19,458 nucleotides of DNA. Origin: CAVHXA01 sp963639765 (GTDB taxonomy: Bacteria; Bacillota; Clostridia; Oscillospirales; Oscillospiraceae). Shown here piece by piece: positions 1 to 9,374 of the stretch. The position numbers and the translations under genes are program-made. The notes under the pieces were generated by a model. That model made no database searches, was not told the DNA's origin, and saw only the letters and a program-made list of their open reading frames with translations. How positions within the stretch are numbered: the stretch's first letter is position 1; every line of letters begins with the position of its first letter. The stretch is taken from positions 1 to 19,458 of the forward strand of contig CAVHXA010000032.1 in NCBI GenBank assembly GCA_963639765.1. Direction: 5' to 3'.

Positions 1-3000
1 CTATGTGCCTCGTCCACATAAAGCCTGTCTACGCCGAGCTGCTCAAAGGTTACGACATCGTCCTTGCGGGTATCGTCCTGCAATTTTTGGAGTCTTGTCT
101 CCAGAGATTTTCGTGTTTTTTCCAACTGCTTGATGGTAAAACGCTCCGCACGGCTGTTTTTGAGTTCCTCGATGCCGTCCTCAATTTCGGAAATCTGCTC
201 TGAGAGCAGACGTTCTTGCCGTTCTTTGGAAACCGGTATCTTTTCAAACTGACTGTGCCCGATGATAACGGCATCATAGTTGCCGGTGGCAATCCTCGCG
301 CAGAAGCGTTTGCGGTTTGCGGGTTCAAAATCCTTTTTCGTGGCAACGAGAATATTGGCAGAGGGATAGAGCCGCAGAAATTCAGATGCCCATTGTTCCG
401 TCAGGTGATTGGGTACAGCAAAAAGCGGCTTCTGGCATAATCCAAGGCGTTTACTCTCCATGGCGGCAGCGACCATTTCAAAGGTTTTTCCGGAACCGAC
501 CTCATGTGCAAGCAGGGTATTGCCGCCATAGAGGATGTGCGCGACGGCATTCAACTGGTGCTCACGGAGCTGAATCTCCGGATTCATGCCGGAGAAGGTA
601 ATGTGGGAGCCGTCGTACTCACGGGGACGGGTGGAGTTGAAAAGCTCATTATATCGCTTTACAAGGTCTTGTCGGCGCTCCGGGTCCTTCCAGATCCATT
701 CCTGAAAAGCATCCTTAATGGCCTGCTGCTTCTGCTGAGCAAGGGTTGTTTCTTTGTTGTTGAGAACGCGGCGTTCTTTGCCGTCAGCATCGGTTTTCGT
801 GTCATAGATACGGACATCACGCAAATTCAGTGTATCCTCCAGAATCTTATACGCATTGGCTCTGTCCGTACCGTAGGTCATAAATGCGGCAATATTGCTG
901 CGGCCGGCATTTGTTTTGTTCGTGATATTCCATTCGGCGGTGTATTCCGAATAATTGACCTCAATAGCACGGCGCATATAAAACGGCGGCTCGAAGGTCT
1001 CAATCATGAATTGACGGATATACGCCTTATCGATCCATGTCGCGCCGAGACGTACTTCAATCTCGGAAGCATCCAAATCCTTGGGTTGCGCGGCTCGCAG
1101 TGCCTCTACATTGGCTCGAATCTCCTCATAGTGCTCAGCACCCTCCGACAGCAGATTCAGAGCGTTCTCGTAGTAACGGAGCTTTTCGCGTACATTGCCG
1201 GAGAGAAAATCATCTGCCGTGCGATAGGTGTAGGAGCCATCCGGCGTTCTGTTGAAGTCAAGATATATGACACCACGGAGCTCATCGGCAAGATCCTGCT
1301 CCGTTTTGCCGGTCAGTGAAGACATATATTCCATATCCACACAGGCTTTTTCGGAAATGGAGAGAGCCAGCGCCTCAGATGCCGTATCAACCGAGATCAC
1401 AGCCTCATGCGGCTTGATGGTCCGTTTTGTGAACATATCTGCCTTGCGTTCCAGATTGTTGTCTTCATCGAGAATTTCAAGGGAGCTGAGCAGATAATAG
1501 GAATTGTCATCTGAGAACGCCAGCCTGTTGGCTCTGCTGCTGATCAGCCCGTATTTTTCGGTAAAGCTGTCATAGAGGGAATTCAGCTCATTCTGCGTTT
1601 CTCGGATGGACTCGTCGGGGACAAAACCGTCCAGCTGCTGCCCGATCAGTTTTTGTACGCAGTCACGAAGAGCGGCCATACCCTTTACCCGTTCCTGCGC
1701 CGTAGCGTTCAGATCCGGCTTTACCATACGGGAGTTTTCACGGTAATACACATCGCCGTCAACCACGGTATAAGAGTAGTTTTTCACATTGGGGTCTGCG
1801 GGAATGGAAGTATCGATTTCTTCACCTTCGCCGAGCTCCGGCAGTTCTGCCTCCTTGTAAGTTCCGCGGATGTATTTTACCGCGTCATGTAGCTGGTCGG
1901 AAAGTTCCAGACCCTCGATAGGTTCAACCGTAAAATCCTGTCTGCCGTACTGTGTATTTTCAAAGGTCTGGCGTCCGAGAATCATCTCAGGGTGCTCCAC
2001 AAAATAGCTGTTGATGGCAAAACCGTCTTCGTTCTGCCCGAGATGCACCCAGTCAGGTTCGACCTCGATGGGATGATCACGCTTTTGCAGGAAGATAATG
2101 TCCGATACGACCTCCGTAGCGGCATTGGCCTTGAAAGCGTTGTTGGGCAGACGGATTGCACCCAGCAGTTCGGCACGCTGTGCGATATATTTGCGTACCT
2201 CCGGGGACTGCTTATCCATGGTATAGCGGCTGGTTACAAAGGCAATCACGCCGCCGGGACGCACCTGATCGAGAGTTTTTGCGAAAAAGTAGTCGTGAAT
2301 GGAGAACCCAAGCTTGTTATAGGCACGGTCGTTTACCTGATACTGGCCGAACGGCACATTGCCGACAGCGAGATCGTAGAAATCTCTGCGGTCGGTAGTC
2401 TCAAAACCGGCAACCGTGATGTCCGCATTGGGATAAAGCTGCTGCGCGATTCGCCCGGTGATGGAATCCAGTTCCACGCCATACAACTTGCTGGCAGAGA
2501 GCTCCTTCGGGAGAAGTCCAAAAAAGTTCCCCACGCCCATGGATGGTTCCAGAATATTGCCGGACTGAAAGCCCATGTTTTCCACGGCCTCGTAGATGGC
2601 GCGGATCACCGTAGGGCTGGTGTAGTGAGCATTCAGTGTAGAGGCACGGGCAGCGGCGTATTCTTCCGGAGAAAGAGTCGCTTGCAGCTCCTCATATTCG
2701 CTTTTCCAGTTGTCCTTCGTTTCGTCAAACGCATCTGAAAGCCCGCCCCAGCCAACATATTTGGATAGCACATCCNNNNNNNNNNNNNNNNNNNNNNNNN
2801 NNNNNNNNNNNNNNNNNNNNNNNNNNNNNNNNNNNNNNNNNNNNNNNNNNNNNNNNNNNCCTGTTCCTCGGCAGTTGCCTGTCTGCCGTCGCGCTCAAGC
2901 TCCTTCAGCAAATGAATGGCATCCATATTCATGTGGAATTTCGCCTTCGGACCGCCTTCACCGAGATGGTCATCCGTAATACGGAAGTTCTGCGCCGGAG

Positions 3001-6000
3001 GGTCTGGTTCTGTTGTTTTTATCGTCTGTATAATGACATCGAACGGCAAATGGTTTTCCTCTGCCGTATACTCAGCAACAGTCTCGACGGTGTAATCCGG
3101 TTTCTGCTGCGGAAAACGCTCCATCAGCCGCGCAAAGCTTTCACGGCTCTCGGAACGGGAGATTGGGTAGGTAAGCGTTGTGTCACGCAGACGGATATCG
3201 AACATGCTGATATTCTCGATTACAAAAGGCTTTCCGTCCTCCAGATAGACCGTATCACCAACAGAATAAGGGAAGTTGTCACGCTGCCCGGAGTTCTGCA
3301 TTGCATCGGCGTTGGGAAATGTCTTCACTTCACCATCAATTACTGTGCTGATGGGGGCCTCATCCAAAACATCATCCATATCGACGTAACGCTCCGGGTG
3401 CATGACGCGTTCTGCCGCCTCATTGCGTTCCGGTTCGTCAAATACAACACCGTCAATCCATTCGGCAGCTTCTTCCCAGGATTGAAAGGTATACGGAGTA
3501 CCGCCTTCTTCGTGGAAGACCAGATAACCGCCGTAGCTGTTGATATCGTCATAGGAAAAACCGGCTGCTTCAAAGGCTTCCGCGATTTGCTCCATGCGTT
3601 CGGGGCTAAGTTCATCCATTGCGGCCATAGCTTTCTGCATGGCTGCAATCCGGCTATCTGCGTCTGTGCCGCTGAGCTCTGCTTCTTCAATATCCCGCCC
3701 GATTTTCAGAAATGTGATGTTGTGCTCTTCGAGAAACTCCACAGAGTGGTAGCAGACAGGTGAGGCAATGACCATGCTCTGGTCTTCCCGCAATTGCGGT
3801 GCTCCGGCAAAGTCTGTTTCCATGCCGAAGCTCACCGGGGCATAAAAATAGAGCGTGTTTCCACGCTCACCAAGGAAAATGCCCTCATTTTTCGGTATCT
3901 CATCAAGCCGACCTTCATTCAGCAATTGAAGCAGTCTGCGCTGTACCTGTGTCCATTTCCATGTTACTTCTGTGTCGGAACCGGCAAGTGTGAAATGAAG
4001 AGGCTTATCTGCGCTTCCTCCGTATTCTGCGGCAAGCCACTGCGCAGCACCACGCTTTCTGCCGTGCTCACGCAGATAGGCTACCATTCGTGCTTTGCTG
4101 TCGGGATCGTTATTCCAGCGAATCAGGCTGCCATCAATATCCTCCTGCGTCAGCTCACGCCTGATTTCCGGCCTATTGCCGGGAAAAGCAAGGTAGCCGT
4201 CCGCACCATGCTCCGCTTCATATTCATCTGTGGCTTTTTCTGCCTCATGGTCGATGGAAAGCATACTGTAAACGTGCCGTTCGTGTGTTTCGGCATCTAC
4301 GGCAGAAATGGCAACATCATGCTTCTCTCGGAGTTTTTCAACATAGCCATCCAATCGGTGTGCCGGAATACCGCACATCTCCACACGCCCGATGCCAGGC
4401 ATATTCCGGAAAGTGAGATATAAATCCAGTTCCGGTGAAACAGCTTTTGCGTCCTCACCGTAGATCTCGAAAAAGTCTCCCACCTGATAAAGCACGATAC
4501 TGTCAGGATTTTGTTCTTTGACAGGATTATACGAAACAGATGCATCGTGGATTGCCTGATACCTTTCCTGCTCAAGCGGTGTAAGGTATCGACCCTTGCG
4601 GATCAGCTCGGTAATGCGTTTGGCAACATCCATCCAGTTCATCTGGACTTCTGTACAACCGCCTTTTTTCAGGCTGATACCCTTGGAGCCGTGATCCTCG
4701 CTGCTGTGCATAGCACCGGAAACAGCATGGGAGCGTCCGCCGATACCGTATTCTTCCTTGAGAAAATCAGCAAATTCTTTTGTCGTGTGGTTGGCAGTTG
4801 CAAATTCATAGATACGGTCTTTTCCGCCTTCAACACTGCTGCCTCCGGCAAGAGCCTCGGCAATCTCGTCTTCCGTGATAAATCCCTGCGGCTCCGGTAT
4901 CTCTGCTCTGGACGATACATATGTGGTACGGTCAAGACTGAGATCCCGGAGAGAAGCGTAGATATTGTCCAGCTTATGATAGTTGAATCTGAGAAGCGAC
5001 CTGTCCTGTTCTTTTGCCGTCCAGAAAGCTGCAAGCTGGTCTGTCAGCGCGCTGCGAAAATCCACGTCTTCGAGCCGTTCTGCAAGCCGCCCGGTTTCAT
5101 CCGGAAAGCCGCCTCCGTTCACGCTTTCAAGCATGTCAAGATATCCCTGCTTTACGGCTTCTTCGCTCAGATCCCGACGGAGATACCACAAGGACTGTGC
5201 GATTTCCGTTCGCTCATGAAGGGGAGCCTCGTCTATTTCCACATTTGTCGCAAAACTGCCATCCGAGAGCATCCCGGCGATTCGCTCTGCCGCCTTATCC
5301 CATGAGAGGATATACGCTGATGTCATATGCCGGGCAGCATTGCCGTTGGCAATACGGATACCGTCTTCATCGTACCATGCCGAAAAACGCCCCTCGTCCG
5401 TGATAATGCCGTTTCCACCGCGAAATAGCTCTTTCAGAAATGAAGCATTTTTCTCAGTTCCTTTATTTTTGGAAAACTCAGAAATAATCTTCATCCTGCC
5501 TGTGTCACGGTTTCCCGCCAGACGGAGGATGTCATCGATGACCGGCTGTGGAATGGACATAGTGAAAGGAACGGGTGTATCGAATACACTCGCTCCTTCG
5601 TCAATAAACGATATTTGCTCGCCTTCTGTGGGAAAGAGGGTTAACTGAAAATCAGCTCGTTCAGAATCGTTTCCTCGATCTGTGCCTTCAGACTGTTCAT
5701 GAGCGCCGTCCAGCGCATCGGATCGGAGGCTTTCAGGCTCTCCGTCACGCCATTCTGCCGCATCAATTCCGGCATCATCTGATCCATTCTCCGGTTCGCT
5801 GTCTCGTCTATCTCCCGCAGGTGCGGATACAGGCTCTCCGACAGAATCATGCTGTTCCAGAGCATAGGGCGATGTTCCTTCAGGTAGTTTTTCCTCATCC
5901 TCCCGTACTTGCCCAAGGGCTTCTGCTCCTGTTCGCTCAGGCTCAGGTTGGGGATCAGATAATCTCCGTTCTTCGTGTAGGTCAGTTCTGTCATGTTCTG

Positions 6001-6754
6001 TGCTCCTTTCGCGTTCGTAATTTTTGACTGCTATCTCGATTTGTCTTAATACCTGCTGGCTGATTTCGCTGACGGCTGTTCCCAGTGCCGCGACGGCAGA
6101 CGGGGTATTGAAATCAAACACGGGGAGAAAATCCTCATGCTCAAAATAGCTCTGCGGGTCAAGTCCGCACCGTGCCATCAGCGTATAGGCGATGCTGATG
6201 GATGCCGCATTTCTGAATTGAACACCGATGTTGTACTCATCATACTCATCCAAGAACGAACCTGCAACGATGCCGCAGATGTCATGACTGTTCTCTTCCC
6301 AGTATTCACCAGCAAGCTGAAAGGCGAGATTCTCGATTTGTGTCTCAAGATCAGATCCTTTTGCAGCACCGTATTGCTCCAATCTTCCGGCAACCGCATC
6401 ATAGTGCTCGGGCGTATACTTCCAAAGACGTACTTCTCGGGAATTGGGGCGTGTGCCGGTGTCTGCTACATCGAAGACATAGCGGATACTCGGATTGTCT
6501 CCGTTGGTGTCCAAAAGCGCGATGCCTTTGGAGCCACGGCGCACATAACGGCCCCATTGCCGGTTCCAGAAATCAAAATCGGCACAGGCTGTTGCATCCG
6601 GTCGCTGTGCATGAATCATGACCTGCTCATGATAGGGGTATTTGTACAGGCGCGAGGCTGTCGTCAGGAAAGACTGCCAGCGCTCCAGACTGCCGGTCAG
6701 CTGCCGCTGCGCTTCCTCCGACATACGCCGGTATTCCTGCAATTTACTTGCCAT
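1..6754 (-). CDS. Giant ArdC-like/MutS-I-like/N6-methylase/SF2 helicase protein (3' end beyond window)
   Basis: About 2,220 residues are visible and the frame is still open at the left edge. In order: an ArdC-type N-terminal domain (about 1-110); a divergent helical region (130-255); a charged Pro/Asp/Glu/Arg-rich linker (about 254-385) that also encodes tnpV in another frame; a repeated domain in three copies (near 403, 625 and 866); a MutS-domain-I-like module (about 745-830, containing LYQVGDFFEIYGEDAK). Downstream of the N run, minus-strand translation from 2771 reads VLSKYVGWGG, then a methylase motif I (ILEPSMGVGNFFG) and the motif IV-like GNVPFG. It continues to a Walker A (HEVGSGKT, near 490-510) and a DEAH box (YVDEAH, positions 3-20). 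The start ATG follows AAAGGAG with good spacing. Homologues in clostridial elements are annotated SNF2/DEAD helicase or DNA methylase. The likely role is handling or protecting transferred DNA, which is inferred. The reading frame changes across the N run; see that entry. Confidence 0.92.
2776..2859. other. 84-N assembly gap, probably spurious in length
   Basis: The run of N interrupts the giant helicase gene. The frame before it uses codons starting at positions equal to 1 mod 3, and the frame after it 2 mod 3, so a literal 84-base gap would shift the frame. The minus-strand sequence before the run ends GAACAGG and after it begins GGATGTG. Merging the shared GG gives GAACAGGATGTG, reading E-Q-D-V. 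This matches the usual family linker, in which a single acidic residue separates EEQ from VLS-YVGWGG (recalled from homologues). The real missing length is therefore probably minus two bases, and the gene is probably intact. Confidence 0.85.
5641..5994 (-). CDS. tnpV: TnpV-family transposon-encoded protein, nested in the helicase gene
   Basis: This complete 117-residue gene is encoded in the +1 frame, on the same strand, inside the giant helicase gene. It covers about residues 254-371 of the helicase, where that protein is a low-complexity charged linker. The product looks like a normal folded helical protein: MTELTYTKNGDYLIPNLSL at the start, IGKYG-like GKYGRMRKNYLKEHRP, YPHLREIDETAN, and an end in ETILNELIFS. 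All of these are characteristic of the TnpV family (PF14198, about 120 residues). A strong ribosome binding site AAAGGAGC lies 7 bases before the ATG. The function of TnpV is not established; it is found in conjugative and mobilizable elements. Because the helicase frame here is low complexity, the tnpV frame is probably the one under stronger protein-level constraint. Confidence 0.88.
   Translation of the reverse strand: MTELTYTKNGDYLIPNLSLSEQEQKPLGKYGRMRKNYLKEHRPMLWNSMILSESLYPHLREIDETANRRMDQMMPELMRQNGVTESLKASDPMRWTALMNSLKAQIEETILNELIFS
6002..6009 (-). promoter_or_regulatory. Ribosome binding site of nested tnpV
   Basis: Minus strand AAAGGAGC, 7 bases ahead of the tnpV ATG at 5994. It lies inside the coding sequence of the giant helicase, where a near-perfect Shine-Dalgarno would not be expected unless it serves internal initiation. 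This decides both the reality and the start of tnpV. Confidence 0.85.
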
Positions 6755-6774
6755 AAATCACGTCTCCTTTCCTG

Positions 6775-6821
6775 GCCCTTCATCAGGGCAAAAGAAAAGA
6801 AGCACCTTTTCAGATGCTTCT
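6775..6821 (-). terminator. Terminator-like leader hairpin(s) ahead of the helicase gene
   Basis: As minus-strand RNA, arms AGAAGCATCT and AGGTGCTTCT (6812-6821 and 6798-6807) pair over 10 bp with one G-U and a GAAA tetraloop. TTTCTTTT follows, which is the form of an intrinsic terminator. Just downstream, GCCCT and AGGGC form a second small 5-bp stem (6775-6789). The terminator would close the ArdC/TTRAP transcript or act as an attenuator, because the helicase ribosome binding site follows within about 20 bases. No clear separate promoter was seen between hairpin and gene. Confidence 0.75.
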
Positions 6822-6831
6822 CTTACAACAA

Positions 6832-6869
6832 GTTTTGTCTCAAATATCATGCATTTTTTGAGACAAAAC
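6832..6869. repeat. Perfect 13-bp inverted repeat in the TTRAP-helicase spacer
   Basis: Arms GTTTTGTCTCAAA (6832-6844) and TTTGAGACAAAAC (6857-6869) are perfectly complementary, separated by 12 bases. Neither side carries a terminator T-run. It sits in the roughly 180-base spacer 6755-6934, whose remaining sequence holds the terminator-like hairpin but no open frame of note. It could be an operator for a dimeric regulator, a recombinase or nicking recognition site, or a structured leader; the sequence alone does not decide. Confidence 0.7.
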
Positions 6870-6934
6870 ATTCATCATTCGTTTTGGCCACTCCGAGAAG
6901 CGGTGCTTTTGCACAGCCTATTGGAATGGAAGCC

Positions 6935-7150
6935 TTACGCGTCAAAATCAGGATAAAGCTCCAGCTTGTCGAAATCCTCATCACTCATCTGCACAAGCTT
7001 TTCCAAAACCGATTCAGTTAAAGCCAACAGCTCTGTTTCGTCACTCTCAAGATATTGCTTCATCCCCATAAGCTCCTGAATCAAATTGTCACGGCCGCCG
7101 CCGGCACTGTAAATGCACATGAGGTTCAGTTCATCGTTAGTAAAATCCAT
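6935..7150 (-). CDS. TTRAP (transposon-transfer assisting) family protein
   Basis: A 71-residue acidic protein beginning MDFTNDELNLMCIYSAGG and ending in DEDFDKLELYPDFDA. The FT-EELNLMCIY start and the M-D-DF--L-LYP end are the signature of the TTRAP family (PF14203), present in clostridial conjugative elements; its mechanism is not known. The ATG at 7150 is chosen because GGAG of AATGGAG lies 7 bases ahead. A TTG two codons earlier is less well placed. The start lies two bases after the stop of the ArdC-YodL gene, so the two are probably translated together. Confidence 0.85.
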   Translation of the reverse strand: MDFTNDELNLMCIYSAGGGRDNLIQELMGMKQYLESDETELLALTESVLEKLVQMSDEDFDKLELYPDFDA

Positions 7151-7152
7151 GG

Positions 7153-9261
7153 TCAAATCTCCATTTCCGCGCTTTTGCTGTGCGCTGTTGTTTTTTGCGT
7201 TTTTTCGGGTAGGGGCTCACGGAGCTTGGCAAGAATGGAAGGCTTCTTTTCCGGCTCCTTCTGCGTTTTGGAGCCGTTATTGATGATGCCGTCAATCATT
7301 CCGTAATCATCTTCCATCGCAAGCTCTGTGCTTTTCAGATAATTCTCCGGTTTGAACTCCCTGAACCCGATACTGTCGCAGTAATGATAGGATACTTCAC
7401 CGCCGCGTTTTACGGCAACGATGTCACTGACGGACATGCTGTGACCGCAGAAATCGACAGGACGGTGAATGTTGAATTGCTCATAGGCCTGTTCCAGCAC
7501 TTCAGAATTGGAACCACCGTCATACAGCGGCTGCGTGTAAATCGCACTGTAGTTCTGCAAATCCGGTGTTTCCTGAATGCTGTCATAAGACCTGTAGCGC
7601 AGTTCCGCAGGCGCTGATCCCCTGATCTGATAAATCAGAATGCCATCCTCACGGTCATCTGCAAAGCGTTTTTCCAAATCTCTCGGCGGGATGTCTTCCT
7701 TAATCGCGTCCCAATCCTCTCGGGTAATACCAAACAGACCATCGTGCTGGATGATTTCTTTCGTGTCCAACGCCATGGCTTCGGTATTGTCGCCATACAG
7801 CAAATAGACAGCCACATCCCGATCCATCAGTTCCAGCGCACGGTCTTTGGAAAGCGGCAGCATTCCTTCGTCCGCATAGCCGAAGCTCTGCATGGATTTT
7901 GTGCTGATCTGCGGGTCAGGCAGTGGCTCGGAGATAGACTGCTCCGGAATATCCGGGGACAGTGGAGTAGGGGACTGCCGTTCCTGTGCCACCCCTGATT
8001 CCTGATCAATTTGTTCGGAAGACTGTGTAATGCCGCGTTCCTTGCAGATTTCCGCATAGTTGCGGTCAATGTCTCCAATCAGTTCAGAGGATGTTTTGTT
8101 GATCGTCTCAAGCGAGGCCTTCAGCTCTTTCAGTTCCTTGTCCTTGCTCCAGCTTGCAATATAGCCGAAGCTGTTCTCACCGGTTGCAATACCGTAATAG
8201 GCGCAAACAGCAAAAGAGATGCTCTCTGCCTCCACTTCTTCGGTATTGCGTGATTTCTTCACCTTTTCCGGGAGCGCCTCATCAAAAAACTTGCGAAGAG
8301 ACGTAGTTACGCCGCTGAAGCTGATTTCTTCTGAAACATCCAGCCTGCCGGTATCCGGCAGTTCAATAGGCGATGCCGTAACGATACTTCCGGCATGATT
8401 GACCGCAACACGCGCCTCGAGATATTTCAGCTCTCCGGGATCGTCATCGGTGCCGCGGATGTCGTAGCAGTACAGCCCGTCCGGCAGCTTGTCCCGATCT
8501 ATACGCCCATTGGAGAATACGCCATTGACATCGCATATCTCGATTTCCTGATAATCTTCCTTACTGTCCAAAAACTCATTTTTCTTATAATCGTGAAGCT
8601 TGGAATGGGCAATCTCATGAACAGTCGCAGATACTGTCTGCACCTCACTCATGCCTTCGCGGATGTGGATATCCCGATGTTCTGTATCAAAATAACCGTC
8701 CATATTGGCGGTCATGGGTTCTACAGAAATGGAGACCGGCGCTGACCGGCGCAGCGCCTCCATGAATACATCATAATTCTGCACATTTCCGTGGAGATCG
8801 GATGCCAGCTGCGGCAGCGGCTTACCATCGGTCTGTGACACATCAAAGACCGTCACGGGCTTGAACATGGGAATGCTGATTTCCTTTTCCTCTGTAATGG
8901 CTTTCCCGTTCGCATCCAGCATGGGCAGCTTCGTGTCCGGGTCGAGCTTTTCTTTCTCAACTTTCTTTTTGAATGGCGTAGGTGCGATAATCTTGATGCC
9001 GCGTTGGCCTTTCAATACATTGCGGCCAAACTGGTCTCGCCATTTATTAAAGCCGGCCACATGCGTGGCATTCGGCATCTGCATGTAGATCAGCATCTGA
9101 TTGTTGACGCTGTACCGATGAAATCTGCTCATGGTAGTGAGATACTGCTTGTATTTATCACTCTCAAACAGCTCCTGAATGCCTTTTTCAATGCTGTCGG
9201 TAATGTCTTTCAGTCGTTCCTTGTTGGTCTGCTTTATGGGTTCATTTTCCTGAACGGGCAT
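7153..9261 (-). CDS. ArdC-type metalloprotease domain / YodL / DUF4316 polyprotein
   Basis: 702 residues. The N-terminal 1-110 is an ArdC single-strand-DNA-binding-like domain (LTTMSRFHRYSVNNQMLI, GFNKWRDQFGRNVLKGQRGI). A zincin motif HEIAH (about residue 215) follows, with the expected third ligand region EVEAESISFAVCAYYGI near 343. Between the two lies an inserted LPDGLYCYDIRG domain of about 100 residues, and a diverged relative of part of it recurs at about 560-590 (DGILIYQIRG). The C-terminal part has a YodL domain (VDFCGHSMSVSDIVAV, about 600-630) and a DUF4316-like tail (AMEDDYGMIDGIINNG). ArdC proteins of conjugative plasmids protect incoming DNA from restriction, and a similar role here is inferred. 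AAAGGAGG precedes the start, and a leader hairpin lies just upstream. Confidence 0.88.
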   Translation of the reverse strand: MPVQENEPIKQTNKERLKDITDSIEKGIQELFESDKYKQYLTTMSRFHRYSVNNQMLIYMQMPNATHVAGFNKWRDQFGRNVLKGQRGIKIIAPTPFKKKVEKEKLDPDTKLPMLDANGKAITEEKEISIPMFKPVTVFDVSQTDGKPLPQLASDLHGNVQNYDVFMEALRRSAPVSISVEPMTANMDGYFDTEHRDIHIREGMSEVQTVSATVHEIAHSKLHDYKKNEFLDSKEDYQEIEICDVNGVFSNGRIDRDKLPDGLYCYDIRGTDDDPGELKYLEARVAVNHAGSIVTASPIELPDTGRLDVSEEISFSGVTTSLRKFFDEALPEKVKKSRNTEEVEAESISFAVCAYYGIATGENSFGYIASWSKDKELKELKASLETINKTSSELIGDIDRNYAEICKERGITQSSEQIDQESGVAQERQSPTPLSPDIPEQSISEPLPDPQISTKSMQSFGYADEGMLPLSKDRALELMDRDVAVYLLYGDNTEAMALDTKEIIQHDGLFGITREDWDAIKEDIPPRDLEKRFADDREDGILIYQIRGSAPAELRYRSYDSIQETPDLQNYSAIYTQPLYDGGSNSEVLEQAYEQFNIHRPVDFCGHSMSVSDIVAVKRGGEVSYHYCDSIGFREFKPENYLKSTELAMEDDYGMIDGIINNGSKTQKEPEKKPSILAKLREPLPEKTQKTTAHSKSAEMEI

Positions 9262-9287
9262 AGTGCCTCCTCCTTTGGATACAAATA

Positions 9288-9318
9288 AACAGCGCCCATC
9301 ATAAAGATAGACGCTGTT
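9288..9318 (-). promoter_or_regulatory. Leader hairpin ahead of the ArdC-YodL gene
   Basis: As minus-strand RNA, AACAGCGTCTATC (9306-9318) pairs with GATGGGCGCTGTT (9288-9300) over 13 bp, including two G-U pairs, with a TTTAT loop. A weakly T-rich TATTTGTAT follows, and the AAAGGAGG of the next gene lies about 6 bases beyond it. The G-U pairs mean the plus-strand transcript would carry mismatches, so the structure belongs to the minus-strand RNA. It could be a weak terminator, attenuator or processing site. The rest of the spacer 9262-9374 shows only an unused AGGAGG just after the HipA stop. Confidence 0.65.
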
Positions 9319-9374
9319 AAGATAATGATTTTCAGTTTATCTTGGGTTGAGTACCGGAAAGGCCGTGCCTCCTA

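Noticed and set aside
504..2738. Long plus-strand open frames at 504-1319 and 1992-2738
   Set aside because: The minus strand here encodes a continuous methylase-helicase with motif I, a GNVPFG motif, a Walker A and a DEAH box. The plus-strand frames are antisense shadows.
2633..2775. Apparent C-terminal end of the helicase at 2633 if the N run is read literally
   Set aside because: The 47 residues after the N run in that frame are meaningless, while the neighbouring frame continues the conserved methylase without a stop to the window edge.
3997..4510. MutS-like motifs suggesting a separate mismatch-repair gene
   Set aside because: They lie in frame within the giant helicase protein, with no ATPase domain of MutS and no separate start; they are one module of that protein.
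6822..6934. Possible oriT
   Set aside because: There is an inverted repeat, but no recognisable nic-site consensus and no relaxase gene nearby in the window.
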